A stretch of DNA of 64,000 nucleotides from Panaeolus papilionaceus. Lineage: Eukaryota > Basidiomycota > Agaricomycetes > Agaricales. The position numbers and the translations under genes are program-made. Location of the stretch: positions 744,001-808,000 of the forward strand of contig JADNRZ010000005.1 in NCBI GenBank assembly GCA_015501605.1. The letters run 5' to 3'. Of this stretch, positions 32,647-47,583 are shown piece after piece. Under the pieces are notes generated by a model. The model did no database searches. It was not told the DNA's origin and saw only the letters and a program-made list of their open reading frames with translations. Position 1 is the first letter of the stretch. Each line of letters starts with the position of its first letter.

Positions 32647-33621
32647 GGTGGCGGAAAGACAGAGGCACAATCAGAGCAGAAGTGTTTAGCTTTATACCAG
32701 TATTTAGAGCCCCAATGAATCTGTAATTCGGTATCGGAAGTGGCCTCGTGCTATTTTTAGAAAGGTGTCATCTGCTGAGCCTTGAGGAGCAATTTCCTCA
32801 CAATTATAGGTCAGAAGTTCTTCTTCAAAACAACGTAAAGACCAGATCAGCGGAGATACGCATAGCGACATAGTCATCAGGATATAAGAATCCAAGTGAG
32901 GTAGAACGAAAGATACCGTCCAGGATTTGCACCAATCTTTACGTGGTCTATGCTCGTGCAAAAACAGGCAATCGCGTCTGTTGACCTGAAACTGCGGGTC
33001 TTTACGCCAGTATTGGTTGGGGTATGCATTAGAAAGCTCGACATTCTGATAATTCAAGTCAAATTCAAGTCTGTGAAGAGGGAAGCGAAGAAACCGCAGA
33101 TCAGTTGCCAGTTGCTAGACTGATCGGGAAAAGCCGAATACCTCGGCCCAAGCCGTGTCAACCAACACGTGCAGCGTGGCTGGGCGTCAGCGCACCTGCG
33201 TTGGCGCCTAACCTAAGCTTCGAATGTGGCGCCAAAGGGTCCGCAGACCGTTGAAGAATGTATAAGTATCTATGTGATTCAGGCCAGATACTACATCTAA
33301 AGCTAAGGGGGAACATAACAAACGATTTTGACAGGTAAAGGACAAATGTGAAAATAACAAACGAGAAGGCGTAATGAGGGGCAATTGTGCCCCTACAATG
33401 AAGGAAAGGTTGTGCATTCGGTATTTAAAGTAACCCAAAAAGAGTGGATAGCGCGTGAATATGGTCCGCCGTGACAAAGATATAAGGAGTCATGTGTTAC
33501 GAAGAAATGAAGTACGGCAACAAAAATACTAATAAAGACCGTGGATCCATCGTTGCGATTTGTTGAAAAGTGAGGCTGTATGTCATACCTATAAAACCTC
33601 AGACCTGATTAATGTATATAA
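32647..33621. other. Intergenic region
   Basis: On the minus strand a TATAAAGC element at about 32687-32694 precedes the transporter by some 45 bases. GC-rich short inverted words appear at 33150-33215 (GTGCAGCG, GCGTCAGCGC). No gene is supported. Confidence 0.4.
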
Positions 33622-35368
33622 TCAATAAGGCGGACGTTTGAACTCGTCGCTGATCACCTGTGCCTCGGGGTCATAGCTGTCTGCACGACTCATTTGGCCT
33701 GAGGCGTCATACTCGACAAAGGTGTCTTTATCGTTTGGACTTTCAAAAGTCTCCATCTGTATCGTTGACTATAGAGTAAGCAAGTTACACTTTTTGCCCC
33801 CTTGAAGAACTTAATTATACCTGAACATGGACACCCTCAGACCGCACAGCTGTGACCTTTGTAGATATTTTCGGACGAATTCCAGACATATTAGATCGGA
33901 ATGCAATTGTCGAACCTTGGGTAGTGGTACTGGAAGAGTCCATGAGAATGTGAAAGGGAAAGAAGGAAAACGAGACGGCTTACGGGAACATCTCAGGACC
34001 CTGAGATGTAAAATTGCTGAGGCGGCGGACGATTCGGCAGGCTACGATCTGACATTCGAAGTGTTCAGTCTCTAATTTCATTGAGGAAGCACTGTGAACT
34101 TGCCGTTGACGCAATGGCAGCCGGGACGTTTGCGATAATGGACATGACGGGGTTCAGGTTAAGAAGCATGAAAATCTGAGAATGTTCTATCGAATCAGAG
34201 AATCGACAGCGACGCGGATCAAGTCAGGGCTGACCGTGGCGATGAGATTTGCCAAAAAGCTACAGAAATGTCAGTATCTGCTTATCGGAATGTAAATTGC
34301 GTAACACTAACGCGATAACGAAGTAAATTAGGCCGTCATTGAATATAAGTTCGACGAGCTTCGATCGACCAGAGTTTGGATAAAGAAGTTTGAATGCGGT
34401 CAATGAGAGGACGGTGAAGTCGAACATCATGGAGTAAATAAAGGTAGCCGCAAGGAGCTTGCTATCAGTATCGATTATTACGCAACCTTGACCGGGAACC
34501 CAAGTCGCCTTCAATAATATACCTGCGAGCTATCTCAGTCTTCGCTGAAGCCTCAAAAAACTGCATTCGACCAACCGTGAAGAAGCAGCGACCAGTGCCC
34601 AACAATGATCATAACCAAGGGGGTCACGATATACCACTTTCTGGACCAGACCGCCATTCTATGGGAAATTATCAGCATTTATGCGGTCCAAAAGCGCAGG
34701 ATACTTGCGTTCGTAATGAAAGATTGACGCTTGCAAGACCAATGGCAGCATTCCCAAAGCACTTTAGGATGGATCGTGAAATGCGCATATATTGCGTTTA
34801 CTTCATACACACCTGATTAAACGTATACAATCCTTGACAGTTTATCTCCCTATAAATATATGCATCAGACGTCGATTACGGATGTCGACTTTAAAGGCGA
34901 CCTACTCAGTGACGTTTAATGCGATTGCACTAGACCGAACGAGGTGTCAAATGCTGGGCGTGCAACTAAGTTTTGGTTCGAACTCACATCCCAATCAACG
35001 CCAACAGCAAGCAGTATCTGTTTAGAAAGTAAAATAGCTGGTTTTTCATTACTTTTGGTTACGCGTATTTGTGATGAACGTCGGAGTGCTTGCTCACCAA
35101 TGGCCACCTGAACGTCTTCTTCCTGCTTATGTATTGCCAATCGAAGTCAAGAGTGATTGTCCATTCCCAGCTGTATGCACTCAGGGCGAGATAATCCCTC
35201 AAGTCCTACAACACTCACATGTATAACCCGAGCAGAGTATGCATCAATCTCTCGAATGCGACTGTATAAGTCGATAGATGAGGAATTACGCGCATTTAAT
35301 CAAACTAAAAAACAAAATCGCGTACATGCATCCTTTGCGACCTCGGCGGGGGATTTCCAGTCGACCAT
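33622..35368 (-). CDS. Agaric seven-helix membrane protein, copy 1
   Basis: A gene of about ten small exons. The start MVDWKSPAEVAKDA (35368 down) is followed by FERLMHTLLGLYM, then DYLALSAYSWEWTITLDFDW with YISRKKTFRWPL, later exons with the NCQALYTFNQ-type segment, ATWVPGQGCVIIDTDSKLLA with ATFIYSMMFDFTVLSLTAFK, RSKLVELIFNDGLIYFVIA, and a soluble tail ending VQMETFESPNDKDTFVEYDA and EFKRPPY. Mushroom genomes carry many copies of this type: about seven hydrophobic helices, a conserved DFDWD loop, a GQGCVI/GVGCAI extracellular cysteine and a cytosolic tail with ...VQMETF. It resembles a GPCR-like topology but has no recognised ligand or G-protein motif. It is a tandem paralogue of 36918-38494. 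Confidence 0.78.
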
Positions 35369-36917
35369 ATCACAGAGAAAAAGAAGGTATGTGCGTTGAA
35401 GTCGAGGGTAGGTGATCCAAAGGAGCAAAAAAAGATCGAACGAGGCTTTTATAGGACAGGGAGATTCCGAAGATCACCTACTGTGCTTCCTAATTCAGCC
35501 TCGGCGCCTGAGAAATCAAGAAGACCCTTGAACTCGAGTTCTGACACAGAGCTCGTCCAATATACTTTCTATTCAATCTTTTGGATCAGGAGGTCGAGCT
35601 TCCTGGACAGACTCCATTGAAGATACCCATGGATGTCCATTCACGTAGAGGTTGTTCGACAGCAATTGTTGATGATAAGTCAAATGGCATTGAAAACACA
35701 GACGAGAAACAAATATATAACATGGGTGCTGATATTCTCTCACTCCACCGTAAGGTTTTATACTCAAGTTAAAAGGAAGTGTATCCTCAACCGAACAAGT
35801 TCAACATTATTACTTAGTTTGATCCTTGGGAAAGAGATATATTCAATCGCCTGTGACGCCGACGTTCATCAACACCACCTACCAAGTTCTTCAGTTAATC
35901 GATTCGAATACGCTAGAGAGCGTGGTTAAGAGCGCAAACGTTGACTTTCGGTGTCGATGGACCCATAAAGCCGATCAACGAACGATACGACACCACGTCC
36001 GTGAACCGTTTCCCATTACGCCATCTAATCAGCATGCTCAATAGGTAAAGAGGCGACGTCGACGCGCCAGACAACTCAAAAGACAAAAGATGACTTTCTT
36101 ATGGCGGCTTCAGGCTGTCTCTCTCTCCCGAAATGACTGATGAAATGGAATCTTGCACCAAGGGGGCTTACGGATGGGAGTTGCACCCACAATTCGATTC
36201 ACGTTTGAAATGCACCATCCCCTACGTAGAGCATGAAACAAACCTTTCAAGCTTCGAGTTGACTAAAAGTGGCGTCATGGCTTTTCATGATGCCGAAACC
36301 CACCCTTCCAAATATTTTAAATCCATCGTCAGCCCGCGGTAACCGCATTACAGGCAACGATAAAGGGATACAAACGCCCTTTCTCAGGATACCCGGCTTG
36401 ATTATCGGTGGTGGACTTTGATAGCCCCTATCCTTCGAGGAGCCCTCTTCGAAGCAATGAAAGGCTCCATCACTTTGATGCTGGCGTAACACGGACTTTT
36501 CGCAGAATTCCTCCCAATCAGCTTTTGCGTGATGGTCGGTGAGGATCAGCTGGTACGCCGCAGGAGGATCATATGGGCATGTCCCGATCGTCGATGAAAT
36601 CTACTCTCGTTCCCATTGACAGCGCATCATCAACTTGGAAGGACATATGATGTCGATCACTTTGCACGACAGATCAAGCTAGAACCCCTCGCGCAAGATT
36701 GAAAGGAGGATTAGAGCGCACGCAGATTCATTTCGGGAGCTACTCAGGCACAACAGGTTTAGATAGCTATGAGTAAAAAGCACGGTTCGAATTACAAAAT
36801 GTCCACGTCGAGGACGTTCAACGACCTTGAGGGAAACATGACGCCATTCGTTTCGAAAAATTGGCGTTCTTTTATAATGGCACTTTCGCCATCGTCAAGC
36901 AGCCGTCGAGCGAGCTG
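35369..36917. other. Spacer between the tandem seven-helix genes
   Basis: About 1.5 kb without a supported gene. The small open frames have no family resemblance. It probably holds the promoter of copy 1 and the 3' flank of copy 2. Confidence 0.4.
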
Positions 36918-38494
36918 TCAGAGGGTGGCTTTGCCTTCGACGTCCATTTCGACATCAGTATCACTACCCTCCCTCCCTTGGGGAAAAATTTCATTTTGAA
37001 CCCCTTCAGTATGGGTGAACGTCTCCATCTGCAGCGAAAATGGTGTCTTTAGTCCGATTGCTTTTTATAGTAAAGTGACGCAAAAAGACCTCACCTGAAC
37101 ATGTACTCCTGCTTTCGAACTGTTTTTATAATTCATGGTAGCCATTCCCCGGACATTTGTCCCAGTCATGACACCTCTATTGTGCGACGAATTAGTGCCA
37201 CCGCTACCCAGCGATCAGTAAATGCGTAAAAGCACTGACGAACAACTCACAAAACTTCTGGGCCACTGTGCGTAAAGTTTGTTAGACGTCGTACAGCACG
37301 ACAAGCCACAATCTGTAGTCAAGATCTCCTATCGTCATTCACCGCAACAGTATGAAAAGTCAACTCGACTGACGGTAGATGATACGGCAGCTGGCACATT
37401 AAAGATGACACTCATGATCTGATTGAGATTTAGCACCATGAAGACTGTGGCAATGAGATTGGCAAGGAATCTGGGTGGTATGAAATGAAATTAGTTCACA
37501 TGTGCGTCATCACACCGAGCCCCTACGAGAGACTTACGCGATAATGAAAAAGATGAGGCCGTCGGCAAAGATCATATGAGCTAGTCGGCTGCGACCCATC
37601 ATTTCGTTAGCAATCGAACCCCTGTTCACCCCCATAAGCTTGTAGGTGTTCAATAGCAAAACGGTCAAATCGAAGCACATGGAGTAAATGAAGATAGCCG
37701 CCAGAATCCTGTTGTTGGTTTCTGTGATCGCACAACCAACTCCTTCGACCCAAACGGCCTTGAGTTGTATGCCTGAAGATGTGAGGCGCAAGAAGAACAT
37801 TTGATCACCGACAAGACATACCTTGAAGAATTAAAGTCCAATGCCCCAGAATGACAACGACCAGACCGATTATGATGTATTTGTTCTGTGCCCAAATTGC
37901 CATCCTATACAAGCCCAATGAGCCCCCTAATCGTCACTTAAAGCAGAGACAATGCCATACGTTCGAATGGATAAATTGATACTGGCCAGTGCTACAGCAG
38001 CATCCCCGGAAAGCTGGAACAATCAAATAAGCTATCGTCCACTGCATAGCAAAGGAGCTTTACCTGATTGAATGTATAAAGTGCTTGACAGTTCAAGCGG
38101 CTATAGCACATATCAAACTTAGGTGCTAGTGTCAACGAACGAGAAACGTACTTTGACGAATCAAGGGATATAGTACTAGACCCAAAAGCTATCAATCAGG
38201 TGCTATTATCGAAGGGTAAAAGGCCACCTACATCCCTATCAAAGCAAAGAACAGAAGATACCGATTGGCGAAATAAAATATCTTATCATAAATTAAAAAT
38301 CAGCACTGGACATCACAGCACAAGACATCACTCACAAGAGGCCATCTAAACCGTTTCTTCCTAGTGACGAGATCCCAATCAAAATCAACAGAAAGGAGCC
38401 ATTCATAAAGATATAATCCCAGCAGCGCATGCATCAACTTGCCGAAAGCCGTTCCCTGTGCTTGAATCTCCTTGGCTGACTTCCAATCCGGCAT
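36918..38494 (-). CDS. Agaric seven-helix membrane protein, copy 2
   Basis: The start MPDWKSAKEIQAQGTAFGKL continues MHALLGLYLYEWLLSVDFDW and DLVTRKKRFRWPL, then in later exons FYFANRYLLFFALIG, NCQALYTFNQ, LSGDAAVALASINLSIRT, MAIWAQNKYIIIGLVVVILG, VWVEGVGCAITETNNRILAA with IFIYSMCFDLTVLLLNTYK, MGRSRLAHMIFADGLIFFII, FLANLIATVFMVLNLNQIMS and VIFNVPAAVSSTV. The tail reads GVMTGTNVRGMATMNYKNSS with GVHVQ, and METF, ending VEGKATL. Same family and exon plan as copy 1, in direct tandem, so it arose by local duplication. Conserved features between the copies are the WKS start, the DFDW loop, the extracellular Cys after V-x-G-x-G, and the VQ/METF junction at the last intron. Confidence 0.82.
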
Positions 38495-38905
38495 AGCTTT
38501 CTATGATACAGAGTTATGATAACGATGATAACTGATGCTGATGTCGATGAGCTGAACAGCAGACGAAATAATTTTTTCCAGACAGGTTGGCGGCTGAAGA
38601 GCGACGAAAAGGGGGGTAGCAGAGTGGGAAGGGAGAAACTGGGCCCTAATAAAGTCCGATGGCCATGGAGCTTGTTTTTGAGTGACCGAACAGAACCAAA
38701 GTATATGTTTTGAATGCATAGTCAAAAGCTAACTTTGACTTCCACTCAGAGTCAGGCTGATGTGTGAACAGAAGCTTTTCCAAGGTAGAAGTTTTCGAGG
38801 GGCGATGTAAGCATTGAAGTTTCCCGAATACACGACTTCCATAGGCTGGTCAGGACTGCTGGAACAGGACTAGCAAATGCATAGCTGGGAAGTTGATATG
38901 GTGAA

Positions 38906-39334
38906 TCACAAGCAAGCTAGGTTGAAACATACAATCATTGTGGTTGCGACGATTCCAAGAATTGGAACCAGATAACTCAAATGAACCTTCCGTAGCACCT
39001 GATAAATTGAAAAGAATCCCAACCATATCACCCACCCACAATGCACGGCGACGCTGTCAACCTCCATTCCAGGTCCAACTTTTAATTCAGGAAAAGAGGT
39101 CCCTTTGAGCAAGCCACATAAACGTAGCTTTGCAACGAAAGAATAGTCAGCGATTGACGCCGTTTTCAGATTCAAGGGCCACGAGAATTGCCGGTGAATG
39201 TAAGTGTAAATTTTCTCTTGACCGCGCTTGAAAAGAAGGCATTTCAAAGCCAGACCAGGAAGAAGGGTGGCCAAAACGTCGACAGTAAAGGGAGAACCAG
39301 GGATGGAGCATAGATGGCAGGCAAAAATCAACAT
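38906..39334 (-). other. Unrecognised membrane-segment frame, possible gene fragment
   Basis: A 142-codon frame on the minus strand has two hydrophobic parts (DVLATLLPGLALKCLLF and LVPILGIVATTMIVCF) with a basic middle (KRGQEKIYTYIHRQFSWPL). The layout faintly recalls the N-terminal anchor of basidiomycete CYP63-like P450s (IPG...LP.LALK), but no catalytic part follows downstream. It may be a relic or chance. Confidence 0.22.
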
Positions 39335-40103
39335 GAAACTAGTCTCCCGTAGTCAGACCACGACAATGAATTGGGGGTGCAGGAACACCCACACCAGGCG
39401 ATATCAGCAGCAGTTCAAAGATAAATTTCAAGTCCCTTGAAACTCGGCTCTCTCAATGCTCACAGAAGGATAAAATAATTGCCCAATACTTAGAAGCAAG
39501 CAGAGGAGCCCAGTTTAAGTAAGTTGTCCTGACCGGAGGTGGGGGTAAGAAGGAAACCTTGAAATAGGAAAGTTTCCCATTCCTAGTAACTTTGGGGTCA
39601 CCACCAATTCCAACTTCCAAGCCCATTCTCCAGGCCGACATCTTTCGGCAATGCGTTTAACTCTCAACGCTTGAAATTCAACCGCGATCGATAACTTCCC
39701 TGTCTTTTAGTTAAGAATTAAAAGTAGCTTTTGGGAGCATGTCTCATCAACCATGACTAGTCCGCATAAGAAACCACGTAATACACTTGGATGCTTTGCT
39801 ATGAAGGTCATTAAACCAAAATGTCCATCGCAACACGGGGAGAAGGGAAAAACAGCGGAAAGTTCCAAACAGATCCTTGGGGAGGGAGCAGAGAAAAGGA
39901 ACGGAGAAGGGAGAGAGAGAGAGATCGAAAGAAAGAGCGTAATGGAAGTAATCAACTTTAAGTCCGTAATAGTACAGTAATTTTCTTTATCAATCGTCCA
40001 TAAAACGGAGGCAGAACTCATTAAATCCCTCCAACAAACAAAGAGAACGTAGACATAAAAGTTCATCCACGAAATTATTAAATCCGGCATGTCGTTAATT
40101 TTC
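39335..40103. other. 3' flank of GFA1
   Basis: Purine-rich on the plus strand around 39830-39950. No gene is supported. Confidence 0.4.
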
Positions 40104-42629
<2,526 letters not shown>

Positions 42630-43738
42630 ATTTGATTAACCGTACGAGGTTGAAGCTATAAAATTGGAAAAGGGGTGATCGCGACGATAAGAACGAATTG
42701 AATGGATGAGCGATGTTTAAATAACTCACTCAAGTATTGAAAGCAAGAGAAAGGGACGTAAAAAATACGCGTCTAAGGACAAGGGGGAAGGAGTAGATGG
42801 ATGGAGTACGAGTTCAACCTGAGCTTTTAGCAGACCTTGATATTGGGTCTAGGGGGTAACCAAACAAATACAAATTTTAAGAAATGAGCTCCTGTCTGGT
42901 GCATCGCCTGCTTGCTTGTTCGACTATTCACCTGTACCGCCTTGAATAAATTCAACCATTTTTCCGTTTTTTTTTTCTCAACAACGCTGTGCTAAATTTA
43001 CACCTTGTCTAACACGTTCGTCGATGAATGTCGTTGCCAGACAATCTAACGTCAAGTTTAATGACAGGGTTTCGACTTTTAAAAAATTAAAAATCTTCGT
43101 ATTCATTGAAATGGAAAGTCTTGTGAAAACTTCACACTGTGATCATGTTTAACCCTTAACCTTGCTAAAGGAGGGCTATAAATTGACTCGATCATCTAGC
43201 GACCTTGGCGGAGACACTCCGTCGAAGAGTCCCTAAAAAAAAAGTCAAGACTCGATGTCCATATCCCGCCTTGGTTCCATTCCCATATTTGTATCAGTCA
43301 GTTAAATTTAGTGCACATTGAGCGCCGTCATCAAGGTAACCATCGCACTAACGGCGTTCTTTGACCCGTACCACACAGCTCTCCTCTCGATAAAACTTCC
43401 GCGTATTGTACTGAAACTGTATGTTATTTTTGCTCAGTGTGAATGCGACAATGTCGCTATCTCTTATGTTGAATATTCCGATGCTTATTTTGAGAGAGGA
43501 CTATAAGGGTTTCAAAGGCAAGGAGGTTAACGGGGAGTCTGAGGGGTGATGTCATTTCGGCCACAGCATTCCTCCGCTTCTTAAGACAACCCGCTAAGCG
43601 CTGCCTATTTTTAGCCGTCTGAATGCTCCTCAGTTGATACTCATACCACATTACCTTCCTCATCCACATAGCTTATCATCGTAATATGTTCAGATTTTTT
43701 TTATCGCCACCCTTGCAATAATGTATTTGAATCGTAAA
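42630..43738. other. 5' region of GFA1 and 3' flank of the Egh16-like gene
   Basis: A leader of some hundred bases with CT-rich tracts is expected for GFA1. A TATAAA word on the plus strand at 43178 has no convincing gene behind it. Confidence 0.4.
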
Positions 43739-45155
43739 TCAGTTTAAATCCTTGGCCCATGACCAACTTCTTCGCAACACCTCTGGCTCTTCGTAGTTTC
43801 TAAAGTCAATACCCGCCAGAACTGCACGAGCAGCACGAGTACCCTTTGGAAATAAAATAGTTAATTGCTTGTAATGTGGGGCGATGAGCGTAGTACTCAC
43901 TGCAGGACGGCTACCCTTCCCGTTCTTCTTCTTGTTCTTCTTCGCCTTTTTCTTGCCATTTCCATTTCCATTACCACCGTTATTAGCGGCCGCAGTTGCG
44001 ACCCCTGCCCCAGCGGCAGCTCCTGCAGCAGCGCCCACAGCCGTAGAATCATCGACTATACCACCATTGTTGCCAGCTGCTGCCGGAGGATCGGCGTTGG
44101 CGTTGGCATTGCCATCTGGGGTGGCAGTCGCCGTGCTGTTAGTGTTTGCGTTGCCTGTTGCCGGTTCATTAGCATTGGCAGCGTTGGCGTCTGCGGCAGC
44201 GCCAGTACCTGTATTGGTATCCGCATTAGCGCCGGTAGCTGTTTTGTTGTCATCTGTAGCACCAGCGGCTGTCGCGGTCTCTTTGCCTTTGGTGTCAGCT
44301 CCGGCACCAGCACCAGCATTTTCAGCCCCGTTGGCGCCGTTGTTTGCTGCTCCGGCTGGGTCGTTCGCGCCAGCACCAGCACCTGTGTCGGCGTTCGCAG
44401 CGCCTGTATCCGCATTTCCACCGGCTCCAGCATTCGCGTTTCCAGCGTTTGCATCGCCACCAGCAGCAGCGGCTGCCTCTTGTTGTACCACGACGCAGTT
44501 ACCAAAGCCAGCAGTGGTTTTGAATTGCTACGAATCGATCATGATGAAGCATTAGCCCCTCACGACTTGCTGTATTGATAAACCCGCGACTTACCACCAA
44601 GCACTTATTGCCATCCTTTCCGCCTGTACATTTGGTATCAGCTGGCATGGTGACTACAACACTGTCCTCCCCCTTTTCTTGGTTAGGAGCCTGATCAAGT
44701 ATGTATCAACATCGAAACTCTGATGAAAAGACGCATCAATAGCCTCACTGGATCACCGTTCTTTGTCACAGTCAAGTCGGTATCGAATGCATCTCCCTTG
44801 CCCGTGGCATCAAGTTTGGCAGAGACTTGGCGCGATCCATCACCACCCCTGCGGATCGACGTTAGAGGGACGATACGAAATGACTGAATTGAATGGAGAT
44901 CATAGCGTACCCGTTGAAATTGATACTGCTGACAGTGATGGATCCGTCCTTGATAGGGACGGATTTGGAGGAGTCGATGGTCGCAGCGATGTCGACGTTA
45001 TTACCGCATGGGTTGTTGTTGCTTGGAGCTTTAACGTCACCACGGTCAGGAGTACCACCATTAACGCCGAGTGCGGGGGCGACGGCAGCATGTCCGTATA
45101 CCTGGACAGCGAGAGCGAGAACAAACGAAGAAGTAGTGAAGATTTTCGCGAACAT
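43739..45155 (-). CDS. Egh16-like secreted protein with Ala/Asn/Gly-rich tail
   Basis: The signal peptide MFAKIFTTSSFVLALAVQVYG ends before HAAVAPALGVNGGT, then DVKAPSNNNPCGNNVDIAAT with IDSSKSV. This is the opening of the Egh16/Gas-like (DUF3129-type) family first known from infection structures of plant-pathogenic fungi and also found in saprotrophs. Further exons give GDGSRQVSAKLDATGKG, LTVTKNGD, MPADTKCTGGKDGNKCLV and FGNCVVVQQ, completing the cysteine pattern. The last third is a low-complexity tail of about 170 residues (repeats of AGANADTG, GNANANAD) closing with a Lys-rich GKKKAKKNKKKNGKGSRP. After a 57-base intron (also open in frame) a short C-terminus ends SWAKDLN. The tail could anchor to wall polymers through its lysines; this is inference. 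Confidence 0.8.
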
Positions 45156-45412
45156 CTTTTTTGTTGAATGAAACTTGAAAGAGGGACGGTTTTTTTGAAG
45201 GGATTATGGGGGAGCTAGCTCAACTAACTGCCTGAAGGAATGGAATTACTCAAGACAAATGATGCACCAAAGGCTGTCGTATGTTTGATCAATAGTCTGA
45301 CGTTGAGTCGAGTCGTAAAATCCGAGCAAAGGAACCTGTCCTAGGCCACACAGTGTCACGCAGTGAGCACGGGGAAACAAGGGGGGGTGGAGAAATCTGC
45401 ACCTGGTTCTCC

Positions 45413-45421
45413 TTTTTATAA
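45413..45421 (-). promoter_or_regulatory. TATA box of the Egh16-like gene
   Basis: On the minus strand it reads TTATAAAAAGG, about 260 bases before the start codon at 45155. The distance is long, so either the leader is long or the true start of transcription is further down. Confidence 0.35.
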
Positions 45422-45847
45422 CTCTGCAGACGCATCCCAGTATGTACGAATGGAGCGAGCACTGCGCGCAGACAAATCTTCTGATTCAGATCCAGAAACT
45501 CGGTAACCAGGTAAGCAGATCATCATTCCACTGGACAGGACATATTCCGTGGATTTGGTCCGAAGACCCCTGCTTTACCACTGTTTCAGATCCTTACTGT
45601 ATTGCATACAGAGTCCTTCCAATGATTTTGGGGTGTAGATATACCTCTCTCTGAGTGTTTCTATCAAGCGTCGTAGGTATTTTTGGGCATTCGAGTCTGC
45701 TTCGTGATGAAGTTGGTTGGAGCCATGCTCTGTTGAGCTTTCCCCCTTCTGGCTACAACCTTGCTTACCACTTATCCTGAAGTCTCCCACATCAGCGCTG
45801 GGATCCAGGACCATGGCAAAGGTATCCATCAACAACGACTGATGGTG

Positions 45848-45904
45848 CCCAGCGGTACCGTACCTGGGGGGTGTCCTTCTACACCCTACTCTGTGGTACC
45901 GCTG
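45848..45904. repeat. Small perfect inverted repeat
   Basis: CCAGCGGTACC and GGTACCGCTGG pair perfectly over 11 bases around a loop of about 35 bases. It could act as a terminator-like hairpin or be chance. No gene end is known here. Confidence 0.35.
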
Positions 45905-47144
45905 GCCGACTCTACATGACGTACCCTAAGCCTGCACCAAAGTGCATACACCCAACATGAGGGGAACGAGCAAAACAGCGCATTCAAAAAGGTCGAAGGG
46001 AGGGGGAAGAGCGTCCCGAGTACCCCGGAGGAACTGTCATTGTGGGTCGTCATATGGTTCAGAACCGAACCCGTGCGTTGTGCTCATTTTCGGTCAAGTT
46101 ATCATTTCATTGCCTCCCTATTGTAATGCATCAATCATTGAGGTTCTATCTTTAGACGCGACACTTTCCATCTGTGTCGGATCCGAATCAAACATAAAGC
46201 ATTGACAGTCCCAATGGGTCGAAGGCTGTCGAAGGGCATCAACAGGTTACAGCACGTAGATTCAGAAGGGGTTTCGAGATGTCAGCAAACGGATGATTTA
46301 CGGGGAACACGGTGGATGGTTTCTGCTCATGCTCATCGGATTCGGTGTATGTCATATTTTATGAGAGTGAGAATGTCATGGATGATTGTGTTAAGCATCT
46401 TTGGAGCCATGACATGTGTTCGCATTCTCCACTATGTAACATGATAGTAATATCAAGGAACCGGGCGTATTTCTCGATACCCCCGTTCGAGCTTCGGGCC
46501 TAAAGCATGTTCGGAGCTTTAGAGGCTCGGAGGACATCCTCATTTATACAACCCGAAGGTTAGTTTTACAGCCAGATGTTGTCTCGTAGGCGCGCGTTTT
46601 CTCGAGTTCGCCTAAGTTGCAGTTGAGATACATTCAGAAAATAAATTGATAGGGCGGATATTTACCATTAAAAACGTAAGTTAGTTGAGGATTTGCGACC
46701 CAGAAAGCTCCTGGTTTTATCTGGCGCCAAAGGGTGCATATCGTTAATGTCCACTCTGCACTATCCGGTGAAATGCAAACCACGCAACAACATTGGATCA
46801 CAAAGAGAGAGACCGGATCATGTGTTCTAATGTTACAACGACATGCCAGGTATCATTTTTATACCGTGAGTCGAAGCTGTCCAAATTTCTAAGCTTAAAG
46901 CCTTCAGGGTGGACATGGGTGATCCAACGAGCTCAACCGAGATCAGCGAGATTAGCATGAACACTGGACCAATTTTAGATGGCTAACTATGGATGATTTC
47001 TAAATAATATGACTACCTATTTAGCCTTGGATTATAATAATCTATAGATTAGAGACAAAGAAGCCTTATAACTGGACAAATAAAGTATTGTTGACGAAAG
47101 CCAGGATGACTGGAGGAGAGTACGCAATCAGATAAGATGGATGA
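45905..47144. other. Gene-poor intergenic stretch
   Basis: No frame with family support and no clear repeat. It ends at the TATA box of the small gene below. Confidence 0.4.
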
Positions 47145-47150
47145 TATAAA
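47145..47150 (+). promoter_or_regulatory. TATA box upstream of the candidate small gene
   Basis: TATAAA lies 112 bases before the candidate start codon at 47262, leaving room for an 80-base leader. Confidence 0.4.
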
Positions 47151-47261
47151 CATTCGGCGTTTGCCGCACATGTCGTCAGACACTCCTCAAACATGCCTAT
47201 TTAATTAAACTTGCTTGGTCCAGCTTAACTATTAAACTATTGTACTCTTTAAACTCGAAGG

Positions 47262-47583
47262 ATGCCTTTCGGTTACCAGTGAGTATTTGTAGCATTTCGA
47301 GCCTATATGTTCTGACAAGGGAGTATCTAGTCTTCAAGGTCCCAGGATTGCGAGTGAGTGGTTGTTATCTGTCAGGAATGTCGGTCTTTGGTGCTAACGT
47401 TCAATGACTATCACCAAGGACACCATAAACGCATCCCAATCATCCCAGGGTAAGCATGCAACTCAAAGCTATTTGACGAGCCTCAGTTAACCGAAATCTT
47501 GTTATAGCTTTCTCTATGTTACCTTCATTGGCTTCAAGCCCAAATTCTCGGCTCAGTTGGGCAAACACGTCCATGTCAATTAG
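47262..47583 (+). CDS. Candidate 48-residue protein spread over four exons
   Basis: Four tiny exons (47262-47278, 47331-47353, 47419-47449, 47508-47583) join exactly in frame to 147 nucleotides. All three introns (52, 65 and 58 bases) have strong donors (GTGAGT, GTGAGT, GTAAGC), AG acceptors and branch-like words (CTGAC, GCTAAC, GTTAAC). The predicted product begins MPFGYHLQGPRIARHHKR, has a short hydrophobic stretch IIPGFLYVTFIGF and ends KHVHVN. It is basic with one possible membrane segment, like small subunits of mitochondrial complexes, but I do not recognise it. The joint presence of a TATA box, three phased introns and an open frame makes chance unlikely. It is far too split to appear as an open reading frame. 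Confidence 0.55.

Noticed and set aside
43318..43506. Small frame behind a TATAAA word
   Set aside because: No signal peptide, conserved motif or splice support; likely chance.
43884..44555. Long Ala/Pro/Val-rich open frame on the plus strand (223 codons)
   Set aside because: It is the complement of the Ala/Asn/Gly-rich tail of the Egh16-like gene; GCN-type codons leave all frames open.
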